Below, one piece after another: positions 51,553 to 60,995 of a stretch of 64,000 nt of DNA. Under the pieces are notes generated by a model. The model saw only the letters and a list, made by a program, of their open reading frames with translations. It made no database searches and was not told the origin of the DNA. Position 1 is the stretch's first letter. The number at the start of each line of letters is the position of its first letter. The position numbers were made by a program, and so were the translations under genes. The stretch comes from Actinomadura formosensis NBRC 14204 (GTDB lineage: Bacteria > Actinomycetota > Actinomycetes > Streptosporangiales > Streptosporangiaceae): NCBI RefSeq assembly GCF_001552155.1, contig NZ_BCQQ01000019.1, positions 1-64,000 on the forward strand, in the 5' to 3' direction.

Positions 51553-52530
51553 TCACCCGCGGACCGGGACGGGCAGCGCCGGATGCGCCTCGGGGTGCGC
51601 GTCCCACCATTCGCGGTAGACGGGCTGCGCCCGGACGAGATCGAGGTAGACGTCGTTGAAGACGCCGCGCAGCCGGCCCGCCGCCTCCTCCGCCTCGGGC
51701 CGCCACCCCAGCACGACGCGCTGCCCGAGCGGGTCTCCGGTGATGCGCCGGAACGTCACCCCGTCGCGGGGTGCCGCGGTCGGGTGGTAGACGGCGACGG
51801 CGTGTCCCGACCGGATGAGCGAGGAGGAGACCTGCCAGTCCGACGACCAGTACCGCACCCGCGGCTGGAATCCGGCCGCCGCGCACACGGCCCGGAAGTA
51901 CGCGGGCCACGGGCCGTCGTCGAGCGGGTCGTCCAGCCAGTCCTCGTCGGCGAGCTCGCCCAATCCGACGGTGGTGCGGGCCGCGAGCGGGCTGGACGAC
52001 GACATCCCGACGAGCACCGGCTCGCGCTCCACCAGCACGAGCCGCCGCAGCCCGTCACGCGGACACGGGTCGTAGTCGACCGGTTCCTGGAACAGGCCGA
52101 TGTCGAGCGCGCCGGACGCCAGCAGGACGGGGATGCACCCGCCGCCCGGATCGACGCGCAGGTGCAGCCGCGCCTCGGGCGACAGCGAGCCGAGATGGTC
52201 GCCGAGCCGGGTGAGCGCGGGGCACGCCTGCACCCCGACCCGCAGCAGCGGCATGGCCGAGGGATGGCGGCGCTGCGCGAGCGCGGCGTTCAGGTCGTCG
52301 ATGCCGGAGAGGGCGGCGCGGGCGCGGGTCGCGACCTCCGCCCCGACCGGCGTCGGTCTCACGCCCTCGGGGGAGCGTACGAACAGTTGCACGCCGAGAT
52401 GCCCCTCGACACGGCGGAGCATCGTGCTGACCGCGGGCTGGGTGAGGCCGAGCCGGGCGGCGGCCTTGCTGATGCTGCCGGTCGCGGCGATCGCCTCGAT
52501 CATCCGGAGATGGTGGGGGCCGAGATCCAC
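51553..52530 (-). CDS. LysR-family transcriptional regulator
   Basis: A 325-residue regulator. The DNA-binding helix-turn-helix is HHLRMIEAIAATGSISKAAA, then LGLTQPAVSTMLRRVEGHLG. An effector-binding domain follows. GTG start at 52530 with the usual short N-terminus. Neighbour is an AraC-type gene on the same strand. Target and effector unknown. Confidence 0.9.
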   Translation of the reverse strand: MDLGPHHLRMIEAIAATGSISKAAARLGLTQPAVSTMLRRVEGHLGVQLFVRSPEGVRPTPVGAEVATRARAALSGIDDLNAALAQRRHPSAMPLLRVGVQACPALTRLGDHLGSLSPEARLHLRVDPGGGCIPVLLASGALDIGLFQEPVDYDPCPRDGLRRLVLVEREPVLVGMSSSSPLAARTTVGLGELADEDWLDDPLDDGPWPAYFRAVCAAAGFQPRVRYWSSDWQVSSSLIRSGHAVAVYHPTAAPRDGVTFRRITGDPLGQRVVLGWRPEAEEAAGRLRGVFNDVYLDLVRAQPVYREWWDAHPEAHPALPVPVRG

Positions 52531-52636
52531 GTTTACTCCTGACTTGTCTCTGCCCCGTCCGGTATGTCAGCCGCATAGTAACCCCGGATCGGCCCGCCGT
52601 GGAGGGAAATGCGGGCGGGGCCGGTTCGCCCCCAGG

Positions 52637-53503
52637 TCAGCGGGGATCGCCGGTCCGCCGCAGTTCCCGGGGGCTCACCCCGAACCGCTGCCGGAACGCG
52701 TGACTGAGCGCGCTCGCCGAGGAGAACCCGGTCGTGTGGGCGAGGTCGGTGATGGTGACGTGCCGGTAGAGCGGGTCGCGCAGCCGGTCCCGGACGAGCC
52801 GGAGCCGCTCCTCGCGGATCAGCTCGCGGGGTGTCGTGCCGGCCCGTTGCAGCGCGAGCTGGATCTGCCGCAGCGACCAGCCGAGGTCCTGCGCCATCGC
52901 GGTGCCGGTGAGGCCGGGGTCGGTGGCGTGCGCGCGGACGTAGCGGCGCACGACCGCCTCCACCTCGGCGAGCGGGCCGGACACGTCCGGGCACCGCGTG
53001 CCCGCGACGGCGAGGCACAGCAGTTCGGTGATCCGGTCGCAGGCGGCGTCGAACTCCGGCCCGGTGAGGGTGTCGCGTTCCTCGCCGACGGCCCGCACCA
53101 TGCCAGCGACGACACGGCCGAGGCCGGCGGTCAGATCGACGCCCGTCACCGGCAGGGACGGGAGGTTCAGCCGCCCGTCCACCTCGCGGGCGGGGATCGT
53201 CATGACGAGCGCGCGGGCGGGGCCCCGCTGGACGATCCGCAGCGGCGCGGCCGGCGGGACGAGGCCGCCCGTCCGCGGGCACAGCCGCGCCTCCCGGCCG
53301 TCCTGCAGCATGAGCAGCTCGCCGTGCAGCGGCAGCAGGAACCGGTAGCCGCCGCGGGTGTCGCGGCGGGCCTGCCCGGCGGTGCGCACGCAGTCGGCAC
53401 GGTCCGCCCGGTACTGGACGATCCGGTAGGCGGGGACGGCGGGGACGGCCCCGTTCGAATCGGTCTCACTCGGCCGGACAGGACCGCCGAGGAGATCGTC
53501 CAC
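52637..53503 (-). CDS. AraC-family transcriptional regulator
   Basis: A 288-residue regulator. The C-terminal helix-turn-helix pair contains MAQDLGWSLRQIQLALQRAG and ITDLAHTTGFSSASALSHAF, then FGVSPRELRR. The N-terminal cupin-like domain has GGYRFLLPLHGELLML. The shape is of the AraC group with the AraC-binding-like domain found in NphR-type regulators. GTG at 53503 is preferred (AAGG ahead); GTG at 53548 would add 15 residues. It is divergent from the conservon, with about 320 bases between that hold no gene. Confidence 0.88.
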   Translation of the reverse strand: MDDLLGGPVRPSETDSNGAVPAVPAYRIVQYRADRADCVRTAGQARRDTRGGYRFLLPLHGELLMLQDGREARLCPRTGGLVPPAAPLRIVQRGPARALVMTIPAREVDGRLNLPSLPVTGVDLTAGLGRVVAGMVRAVGEERDTLTGPEFDAACDRITELLCLAVAGTRCPDVSGPLAEVEAVVRRYVRAHATDPGLTGTAMAQDLGWSLRQIQLALQRAGTTPRELIREERLRLVRDRLRDPLYRHVTITDLAHTTGFSSASALSHAFRQRFGVSPRELRRTGDPR

Positions 53504-53822
53504 CGCAGGCCCTTCCGCCGTTCCATCCGTGCCCGGCGGGGCCGGCACGTTGATCGTTCGTCGCCCGAGGTTAGTACGATCACCGTCGCCAAATCAGCCG
53601 AATCAAGCGCAAAGTAACGCGATTCAGACTGTGGGTGATCTTGCCATGCGCCCGCCGGCAAGTTCCTTGCGCGCGAGCACAAGCGCGCCTCCGCGAACCG
53701 TCCTACGGTGCCGAACCTGGGGCGTGTTCTGCGCCACCCGAAACCCCGGTCTCTGAGGCGGTCCCGGCGCTGCGCAACGGGCCGGTCCACCTCGCCCGAG
53801 CCCTCTGCGCACCGAGGATCTG

Positions 53823-55133
53823 ATGGAGCAATTCCTCTTGGCGGCGGCGTTCGTCCTCGTGGCGGGCGCCGGCATCGCCGCCGCCGTCCTGCTGGTCCGC
53901 CAGCGGCGGGTGGCGGCCGAGCTCCGCCGGCAGAACGCCGTGCTCGCCCGCGGGCTGGATCTGCGCGAGAAGGAGCTGCGGCACCTCGCCGACGTCCGGC
54001 TGCCCGAGCTCATGGAGTCCCTGACCAACCCCGCCGTGCGCGTCGCCGGCCCGCTGCACGACCTGGACCGCGAGGCGCCCGCCTTCGAGCAGGCGCTGCA
54101 GACCGTGATGGACCTGTTCGCCGGGTCCGCCGCGCGTGTCCGCGAACGCGCCGACCGGTCGGCGAAGTCGACGCTGCGCGCGATGATGCGCGCCGTGCAG
54201 AGCCTCGCCAACGAGCAGCAGCTCGCCATCTCGCACATGCAGGAACGCCACGACGACCCGGACGTTCTGGAGGGCCTGCTCCGCATCGACCACATGAACG
54301 CCCAGATCGGACGGCGCGCCCAGGCCACCGCCGTGCTGTGCGGGTCGTGGCCGGGGCAGCAGCGCTCGGCATCCTCGCTGACCGACGTGGTGCGCGGCGC
54401 GACCTCCCGCATCCGCGACTACCTGCGCGTCAACCTGGAGGGGTCGCCCAACAGCGCGGTGACGAGCCGCGCCGTGGAGCCGGTCGTGCTGACCCTCGCC
54501 GAGCTGCTCGACAACGCCGCGCGGCACTCCCGCCCGGACACCACCGTCGAGGTCAACTTCCGCTCCGTCCACAACGGCGTCGCGATCACGATCGACGACG
54601 CGGGCGTCGCGATGGACGCCGACGAACTGCAGCATGCGTCCGAACTGCTGTCCGGCGAGGTGTCGGTGGACATCCACCGGCTCGGCGACCCGCCCCGCGT
54701 CGGGTTCGCGGTCGCGGGCGTGCTCGCCGCCCGGTACGGGTTCCGGGTGTCGGTCGACAGCCACTCCCCCTACGGCGGCGTGCGGGCCGTGGTGTTCCTG
54801 CCGAGCGCGCTGCTGACCACCGTCCCGGACGAGCGCGGCCCCGCCCGGGCGGTCCCGGCCCGCGCCGCGGAGAACACCGCGCCCGCGGACGGCACGTCCA
54901 CGGCGAGCGGGCTGCCCAAGCGCAACCGCGTCGCGGTCGCCGAACCTCCCGCGGCGCCGGACGGCGAGGAGGAGCCCGGCGCACCGGATACCGGGGAGCG
55001 GCCCCCGGCCCGGCCCGCGCGGGAGACCGCCGCCGGCCTCGGCGCCTGGCAGCGCGGGACGCGGTCCGGCCGCGCCCGCACGCCGCCCGACGCCGGCGGA
55101 CCGGGCGCCGAGAGCAAGGATCTGCGGCCATGA
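53823..55133 (+). CDS. cvnA: Conservon sensor protein CvnA (histidine kinase-like)
   Basis: A 436-residue protein with one N-terminal membrane helix (LLAAAFVLVAGAGIAAAVLLV) and a HATPase domain (about 180-330) with the N box LAELLDNAARHSRP and the nucleotide motif ITIDDAGVAM. There is no clear phosphoacceptor histidine domain, as in other conservon CvnA proteins. The C-terminal 100 residues are Pro/Ala-rich. It is the first gene of a five-gene conservon. Known in Streptomyces: these proteins form a membrane-associated complex resembling eukaryotic G-protein systems. The ATG at 53823 has weak sequence ahead. Confidence 0.9.
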   Translation: MEQFLLAAAFVLVAGAGIAAAVLLVRQRRVAAELRRQNAVLARGLDLREKELRHLADVRLPELMESLTNPAVRVAGPLHDLDREAPAFEQALQTVMDLFAGSAARVRERADRSAKSTLRAMMRAVQSLANEQQLAISHMQERHDDPDVLEGLLRIDHMNAQIGRRAQATAVLCGSWPGQQRSASSLTDVVRGATSRIRDYLRVNLEGSPNSAVTSRAVEPVVLTLAELLDNAARHSRPDTTVEVNFRSVHNGVAITIDDAGVAMDADELQHASELLSGEVSVDIHRLGDPPRVGFAVAGVLAARYGFRVSVDSHSPYGGVRAVVFLPSALLTTVPDERGPARAVPARAAENTAPADGTSTASGLPKRNRVAVAEPPAAPDGEEEPGAPDTGERPPARPARETAAGLGAWQRGTRSGRARTPPDAGGPGAESKDLRP

Positions 55134-55564
55134 ACGAGGGAGGGAACAGCGCGATGGACGACGGGACGAACCGGCTCGGCTGGATGCTGGACGACGCGCT
55201 GCGGATGCCGGAGACCCGCTATGCGATCCTGCTGTCGGCCGACGGGCTGCTCATGGCGCACTCCGAGCGGATCAGCCGGGACGAGGCGGAACGGCAGGCC
55301 GCCGGCATGGCGGGCCTGCAGTCGCTCGCCCGCAGCACCGCCGAGTTCTGCGGCGATGCGGGCAGCACATGGCGGCAGACGGTGAACGAGTTCGACGACG
55401 GCTATGTGTTCCTCGTCGCCGCCGGGCCCGGCGCCTACCTCGCGGTGTCGGCGACGCAGCGCGTCGACATGGAGACCGTGTCGTTCCGGCTGCAGGAACT
55501 CGTGCAGCGGCTGGGCAAGGAGATGACCAGCCCGCCGCGTCCGGGCGCGGGCAGCCCCGCATGA
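55130..55564 (+). CDS. cvnB: Conservon CvnB, roadblock/LC7-domain protein
   Basis: A 144-residue protein of the roadblock/LC7 family (TRYAILLSADGLLMAHSERI, VFLVAAGPGAYLAVSA). In conservons it works as a modulator of the CvnD GTPase. ATG at 55130 overlaps the cvnA stop by 4 bases. An inner ATG at 55154 has a very strong GAGGGAGGGA site and may be the main start; then the protein has 136 residues. Confidence 0.92.
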   Translation: MNEGGNSAMDDGTNRLGWMLDDALRMPETRYAILLSADGLLMAHSERISRDEAERQAAGMAGLQSLARSTAEFCGDAGSTWRQTVNEFDDGYVFLVAAGPGAYLAVSATQRVDMETVSFRLQELVQRLGKEMTSPPRPGAGSPA

Positions 55565-55956
55565 CCCGGCGCGGGAACGGGCGCGCGCTGGTGCGCCCGC
55601 ACGTCGTCACCGGCGGCCGGGCGCACCCGACCCGTAACGTGTTCGACCTCGTCACCCTCGTGATCGCCACCGGCGACCCGCCGCTTCACCCCGGGGGGAC
55701 GACCCCCCGCACCCCGCTTCGGACCACCGGCCTGTCCCCCGAGAAGCTCCGCATCGTCGAACTGTGCCGCGGCGGCGCGCTGTCGGTCGTCGAGATCGCC
55801 GGGCATCTGAACCTGCCCGTCGGGGTCACCAAGGTGCTGCTCTCCGACCTCGTCGACAGCGGGCACCTCGCCACCCGGGGCGCCGCGCCCACCGTCCGGC
55901 AGCCGGAGGTCCGGCTTCTCCAGGAGGTGCTCGATGGACTCCGCGCTCGCCTCTGA
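55561..55956 (+). CDS. cvnC: Conservon CvnC, DUF742 protein
   Basis: A 131-residue protein with a winged-helix-like DUF742 domain: SPEKLRIVELCRGGALSVVE, then IAGHLNLPVGVTKVLLSDLV. It is a standard conservon component of unknown mechanism. The ATG overlaps the cvnB stop by 4 bases. Confidence 0.93.
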   Translation: MTRRGNGRALVRPHVVTGGRAHPTRNVFDLVTLVIATGDPPLHPGGTTPRTPLRTTGLSPEKLRIVELCRGGALSVVEIAGHLNLPVGVTKVLLSDLVDSGHLATRGAAPTVRQPEVRLLQEVLDGLRARL

Positions 55957-56530
55957 CACGTCCTACGTCCGCGCCAGCGTCCGTACCGCCGTCAAGATCC
56001 TCATCGTGGGGCACTTCGCCGTCGGCAAGACCACCTACGTCGGGACGCTGTCGGAGATCCGTCCGCTGCGCACCGAGGAGCTGATGACGCAGGCCGGCGC
56101 GACCGTGGACGACCTCGCCGGTATCCGCGACAAGACGACCACCACGGTCGCGCTGGACTTCGGCCGTCTCACCCTCAGCGACGACCTCGTCCTCTACCTG
56201 TTCGGCGCGCCCGGCCAGCAGCGCTTCACCCGGCTGTGGGACGACCTGGCGCGCGGCGCCCTCGGCGCGCTGGTCCTGGTGGACACCGCCCGGCTCAAGG
56301 AGTCGTTCGCCGTCATGGACATCGTGGAGAAGCGGGGACTGCCGTACGCGGTCGCCGTCAACCACTTCGACGGCTCGCCCGTCTTCCCCGACGCCGAGGT
56401 CCGCGAGGCCCTCGACCTCGCGCCCACGACGCCGCTCGTCACCTGTGACGCCCGGGACCGCAGATCGTCCACCGAGGCGCTGATCTCGCTCGTCGACCAC
56501 CTCCTGACCCTGGGCGGGGAGACCGCATGA
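55934..56530 (+). CDS. cvnD: Conservon CvnD, small GTPase
   Basis: A 198-residue Ras-like GTPase. The P-loop is IVGHFAVGKTT (about 25-35), the switch region has TVALDFGRLTLSDDLVLYLF, and GAPGQQRF stands for the DxxG/Q motif; NHFDGS serves as the NKxD equivalent. The ATG lies within the end of cvnC (23-base overlap). It ends by overlapping the P450 start by 4 bases. Confidence 0.94.
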   Translation: MDSALASDTSYVRASVRTAVKILIVGHFAVGKTTYVGTLSEIRPLRTEELMTQAGATVDDLAGIRDKTTTTVALDFGRLTLSDDLVLYLFGAPGQQRFTRLWDDLARGALGALVLVDTARLKESFAVMDIVEKRGLPYAVAVNHFDGSPVFPDAEVREALDLAPTTPLVTCDARDRRSSTEALISLVDHLLTLGGETA

Positions 56531-57720
56531 CCACCGAGCACACCGCGCCGGAGCGCATCCCCCTGTACGGCCCGGACTTCGCCCGGGACCCGCGCGCCGC
56601 CTACGCCCGCATGCGCGCCCACGGCGACCTCGCGCCCGTCGAACTCGCCCCCGGCGTCCCCGCGACGCTGGTCATCGGGTACGAGGCGGCGCTGGAGATC
56701 CTGCGCGACCCGGAGACGTTCCCGCGCTGCAGCGAGGTGTGGGAGGAGGAGGTCGGCCCGGGCTGCCCCGTGCTGCCGATGATGATGGCCCGGCCGAACG
56801 CGCTGTTCACCAACGGCTCCGTCCACGCGCGGCTCCGGTCGGTGATCGTCGACAGCCTGGACCGCGTCGACCCGGCGTGGTTGCGCGACCACGTCGAGAC
56901 CAGCGCGGACACCCTCATCGACCGGTTCGCGGCCGACGGCAAGGCCGACCTCATCGGCCAGTACGCGCGCACGCTGCCGCTGCTGGTGTTCAACGAGATG
57001 TTCGGCTGCCCCCGCGACATCGGCGACAAGCTCGTCCGCGGCATGAGCGCGATCTTCGACGCCGTGTCCGCCGAGGAGGGCAACGCGCTGCTCACCGAGG
57101 CCACCGGCGAACTGGTCGCCTGCAAGCGGCGGAAGCCGGGCGCGGACGTGACGTCATGGATGATGCGGCATCCCGCGGGGCTCGACGACCACGAGATGGC
57201 CCACCAGCTCACGCTGCTCGTCGGCGCCGGCACCGAGCCGGAGCAGAACCTCATCGCCAACGGCATCCTGCTCCTGCTGTCGGACGACCGGTTCGGCGGC
57301 GACCTGTCCGGTGGCAGCATGCCGGTCGAGGACGCGCTGGACGAGATCCTGTGGACCGACCCGCCGATGGCCAACTACGGGACGACGTTCCCCCGCCGGG
57401 ACCTGGACTTCCGCGGGCACCGGCTGCCCGCCCACCAGCCGGTCCTGATCAGCTACGCCGCCGCGAACACCGACCCGTCCCGCGCGGCGGCCGACCGGAA
57501 GGGCAACCGCGCGCACCTGTCCTTCGCCGGCGGGCCGCACACCTGCCCGGCCAAGAGCCACTCCCGGCTGATCGCGTCCGCCGCCATCGAGGTGCTCCTC
57601 GACCGGCTGCCCGACCTGGACCTGGCCGTCCCGGGGGACGCGCTGGAGTGGCGGCCCGGCCCGTTCCACCGCGCGCTGGCCGCGCTGCCCGTCACGTTCC
57701 CGCCGGCCGGAGCGCGGTGA
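56527..57720 (+). CDS. Conservon-associated cytochrome P450, CYP157-like, no ExxR arginine
   Basis: A 397-residue P450. The haem-ligand loop is FAGGPHTC (Cys340). The I-helix reads LLVGAGTEPEQN rather than AGxET. The K-helix ExxR motif is replaced by E273-I-L-W276, so the invariant arginine is a tryptophan. Known: CYP157-type P450s of Streptomyces conservons also lack ExxR. Catalytic activity is therefore uncertain. The start overlaps cvnD by 4 bases, so it is co-translated with the conservon. Confidence 0.9.
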   Translation: MTTEHTAPERIPLYGPDFARDPRAAYARMRAHGDLAPVELAPGVPATLVIGYEAALEILRDPETFPRCSEVWEEEVGPGCPVLPMMMARPNALFTNGSVHARLRSVIVDSLDRVDPAWLRDHVETSADTLIDRFAADGKADLIGQYARTLPLLVFNEMFGCPRDIGDKLVRGMSAIFDAVSAEEGNALLTEATGELVACKRRKPGADVTSWMMRHPAGLDDHEMAHQLTLLVGAGTEPEQNLIANGILLLLSDDRFGGDLSGGSMPVEDALDEILWTDPPMANYGTTFPRRDLDFRGHRLPAHQPVLISYAAANTDPSRAAADRKGNRAHLSFAGGPHTCPAKSHSRLIASAAIEVLLDRLPDLDLAVPGDALEWRPGPFHRALAALPVTFPPAGAR

Positions 57721-57730
57721 ACCCCGGCCG

Positions 57731-59059
57731 CTACTGGCGGGGACGCCGGTCCACGACGCGGCTGAGCGCCTCCACGACCGCCGGGTCGTACTCGGCCGCC
57801 GAGTCGAGCCGCAGCCGCTCCAGGACGGCCGCGCCCCGGTCGCGGTCGGCGGAGTCGCCGACCAGGTCGTCGTAGGCGTTGGCGGCCTTGATGACGCGGC
57901 TCGCGAGCGGCGGCGGGATCGGCCGCTCCCCCGAGTCGCCCGCGGGCTCGCGGCCCGTCCGGTACGGGTGCGAGGAGAGCCGCACGATGTAGGCCACCCG
58001 GTCCAGCACCCCGGTCTCCTTGATCACCTCGGCGCCCAGCTCGGTGATGCGGCGCTGCTCGGCCGGGGACGCCAGCACGGTCGCCCCGCCCGGGATCGGG
58101 TCGCCGAGCGACAGCTGCCCGATGTCGTGCATGAGCGCCGCGTACTCCAGTTCGAGCAGTTCCTCCTCGGCCATGCCGAGTTCGCGGCCCATCGCCACCG
58201 CCAGCCGCGCCACCCGTCCCGAATGCCCCGCCTCCACGTAGCCTCCGACCTCGGTGACCCGCGACAGCGACCGGACGGTCTCCAGGTAGGTGGCCCGGAT
58301 GCCGGCGTACCGGCGGAACGCGAACTGCGTCACCAGGATCGGCACCGTGAAGATCAGCAGCGCGGCCTCGCCCATCGCGGTCGTCGCGACCGCGATCAGC
58401 ATGGCGGTCGCGCCGGTCGCCGCGCACAGCGCCATCGTCGCGTCGGCCTCGTCCCGCAGCGTGATGCCGAACCGGGCCCGGACGGCCTCCGCCCGGATCG
58501 TCGCGGCGATCAGCATGTCGGTGAAGCAGGCCGCGATCACCACGACGCCCATCACGGCCAGCAGCAGGTACCAGGCGAGGCCGAGGACGAGCATCGGCCG
58601 GAAGCACAGCGCGGTGAGCGCGACGGTGAACAGCCGGCGCGCCATCGCGTCCGGCCGCGGGACCCGGCCGAGCGCGAGGTGCGGCAGCGACCCGACCAGC
58701 ATGCCGACCGCGGTGACCGCGACGACCTGCAGCGCCGAGTGCTCGGCCGCGACGACGCCGAGCGGCGCGCCCGGCGGGGCGCCCTCGGGGCCGACGCCGA
58801 CCAGCAGCGCGTAGCCCATCGCGCCCGCGGCGGCGACCGGCGCGACCTCCCGGTTGCCGGGCATCACCATGCGGAACAGCTCGCCCAGCGCGATCAGCAC
58901 ACCGAAGATGATCGCGACGTTGGGCTGCCGGAGGCCGACCGCCGCGACCTGCGTGACCGCGACGACGACGAACAGCCCGGCGGTCGCGATCAGCAGCAGC
59001 TGGCCGGAGTCGATCAGCCGCCACGCGGCCCGTTCCCGGGCGGGGACCCGGCCGGTCAC
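57731..59059 (-). CDS. Membrane protein with degenerate HD domain
   Basis: A 442-residue protein. The N-terminal half has about seven hydrophobic segments. The C-terminal half is an HD domain with HSGRVARLA, ALMHDIGQLSLGDPIPG and SSHPYRTG. The HD pair is present but the GYP triad is not. It is probably a phosphohydrolase or sensor related to the next gene. GTG at 59059 overlaps the HD-GYP gene's stop by 4 bases, so the two are co-translated. Confidence 0.88.
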   Translation of the reverse strand: MTGRVPARERAAWRLIDSGQLLLIATAGLFVVVAVTQVAAVGLRQPNVAIIFGVLIALGELFRMVMPGNREVAPVAAAGAMGYALLVGVGPEGAPPGAPLGVVAAEHSALQVVAVTAVGMLVGSLPHLALGRVPRPDAMARRLFTVALTALCFRPMLVLGLAWYLLLAVMGVVVIAACFTDMLIAATIRAEAVRARFGITLRDEADATMALCAATGATAMLIAVATTAMGEAALLIFTVPILVTQFAFRRYAGIRATYLETVRSLSRVTEVGGYVEAGHSGRVARLAVAMGRELGMAEEELLELEYAALMHDIGQLSLGDPIPGGATVLASPAEQRRITELGAEVIKETGVLDRVAYIVRLSSHPYRTGREPAGDSGERPIPPPLASRVIKAANAYDDLVGDSADRDRGAAVLERLRLDSAAEYDPAVVEALSRVVDRRPRQ

Positions 59060-60408
59060 CGGTGCCGCACCCCGTCACCGCCGGCGACGCGCAGCGGGGC
59101 GCTCGGGTCGTCGTGATCCTGCTGGGTGGTCTCGACGACGTCGTCGTCCGGCAGGACGACCGGGTTCGGCGGCTCCCACCCCTCGCGGTCGAGCGCGCGC
59201 AGGAACGCCTCGACCATCTGCGGGTCGAAGTGGTCGCCCATCCCGCGGCGCAGTTCCCGCACGGCCTCCTCGATGCTGCGGGCCGCGCGGTAGGAGCGGG
59301 TCGAGGTCATCGAGTCGAACGCGTCCGCGACGGAGATGACCCGGGCGAACTCGGGGATCTCGTCCCCGGCGAGGCCCATCGGGTAGCCGCGGCCGTTCAC
59401 CTTCTCGTGGTGGTGCATGATGCCGGCGAGCGCCTCGTCCAGGAACCCGATATTGCGGACGATCTCCAGCCCGCGCATCGGGTGCAGCTGGATCGCGGCG
59501 AACTCCTCCTCGGTCAGGGTGCCGGTCTTCTGCAGCACCTTGGTGGGGACGCCGAGCTTGCCGACGTCGTGCAGCATTCCGGCGTAGCGGATCGCCTCGA
59601 TCCGGTCGGCGCGCATCCCGATCTCCTGCGCGATCATCACCGAGCCGCGGGAGACCCGCTCGGAGTGGCCGCGGGTGTAGAAGTCCTTGGTCTCGACGGC
59701 CTGGCACAGCGCGGCGAGGGTCGCGGCATGCGCCTGCTGCTGCGCATACGCCTGGTCCATGGCCCAGCGGGCGATGAACAGCGGGAGCAGGACGAGGACG
59801 GCGGCGAACGGCCCGACCCGCGGCCACAGCCCGGCGATGAGCAGCCCGACCATGCCGTAGCCGAGGCAGCCGACGGCGAGCTGGCCGCTCTCGCGCAGCA
59901 GCTCGCGCGGCGCGGCCTGCCGGCTGAGCAGCAGCACCCCGGCGGTGAGCAGCAGGTTGACCACGACGAAGGTGACCAGCGCGCCGAGGAACGGCCCGAT
60001 GACATTGCCCACCCAGCGGGCCTGCTCGGGATGGAAGCGGGCGCCGCCGAGCAGGTCGAAGACCGTCCCGGCGGTGAACCCGCTGAGCGCGAACTGCGCA
60101 CCGTTGAAGATCCGCTTGATCGGGGCGAAGAACCGCTGGCCGGTGACGACGGCGACCAGGCCGAGCAGCGCGGCGCCGACCGGGCCGAGCAGCACGACCG
60201 AGGCCAGGCTCGCGGCGAAGCTGAGCGACACCCGGGCGCGCGCGACGTTCAGCCGTGCCGGCGCCGAGTCGCAGACCAGGAAGAGCAGTGCCAGTACGGC
60301 CAGCTTGTTCCAGTCCAGCTCCGCGAAGGACGACGCCGCGATGAGGCCGGCCGCCAGGGCGACCACACCGCAGACGTACGCCCAGGCAGCGAGAGGTAGT
60401 CCACGCAT
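59056..60408 (-). CDS. Membrane HD-GYP domain protein (probable c-di-GMP phosphodiesterase)
   Basis: A 450-residue protein. About seven N-terminal hydrophobic segments (to about 235) precede an HD-GYP domain: HSERVSRGSVMIAQEIG, GMLHDVGKLGVP, the second His block HPMRGLEIV and HHHEKVNGRGYPMGL with the GYP triad. Known members hydrolyse cyclic di-GMP. The C-terminal 40 residues are acidic and not conserved. The ATG at 60408 has GAGGGGCGG ahead. It is the first gene of a two-gene unit with the degenerate HD protein. Confidence 0.92.
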   Translation of the reverse strand: MRGLPLAAWAYVCGVVALAAGLIAASSFAELDWNKLAVLALLFLVCDSAPARLNVARARVSLSFAASLASVVLLGPVGAALLGLVAVVTGQRFFAPIKRIFNGAQFALSGFTAGTVFDLLGGARFHPEQARWVGNVIGPFLGALVTFVVVNLLLTAGVLLLSRQAAPRELLRESGQLAVGCLGYGMVGLLIAGLWPRVGPFAAVLVLLPLFIARWAMDQAYAQQQAHAATLAALCQAVETKDFYTRGHSERVSRGSVMIAQEIGMRADRIEAIRYAGMLHDVGKLGVPTKVLQKTGTLTEEEFAAIQLHPMRGLEIVRNIGFLDEALAGIMHHHEKVNGRGYPMGLAGDEIPEFARVISVADAFDSMTSTRSYRAARSIEEAVRELRRGMGDHFDPQMVEAFLRALDREGWEPPNPVVLPDDDVVETTQQDHDDPSAPLRVAGGDGVRHR

Positions 60409-60995
60409 TGCCGCCCCTCGGGGAGTGACGAGATGGCGGGCCGCCGCCGGGGTTTCGTGCCTGCCGGCACCTAGACCCAGGACACGCCCTTGGTCAGCGT
60501 CAGCGACGACGCCGAGGCGCTCGGGCACCGGCCGTGACCCACCGGCGACACACGCTTGAGCATGGCTCCTTGCCTCCCCCCGCCGAACCGGACCGTCCCG
60601 GCCTCGCGGCCGACCTACCAGGGCCGGGCGCGGGCCCGGCTTCCCGGGCGAGCACATACCCCGAATTGCACCGGCGCGCACGTGCTCCCGTCGCTGATTT
60701 CGGCACAAGCCTAACGCGCGCTGCGCAGGCCACACACGGATGGGGGAAAAACTGAGCAAAGCGTGAACTGATCGTCACCATAAGTGATCAATTGCCCCGG
60801 TGAATGCACTCAACGTAAGCGCACAATGCGGCTGCACGCCAGAATGCACGTGCATCCGCGGCTGCTCTGCGCCCGGGGTTTCTTCCATCCGGGTATCCGG
60901 ATCGGTACGTCCCACCCTACCCCGGAACAAAAAGACTCACCCCATGGAAATGGCCACAATGCGACAAGACCGTGTTTTGGGGGATGCAGCCGAAT
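60409..60995. other. Gap of about 590 bases between the HD-GYP and epimerase genes
   Basis: The part at 60720-60960 is clearly lower in GC. A plus-strand frame at 60800 begins MNALNVSAQCGCTPECTC but runs into the antisense of the epimerase gene and has no family likeness. Promoter elements for the HD-GYP gene should lie in 60409-60550, but none could be supported. Confidence 0.4.
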
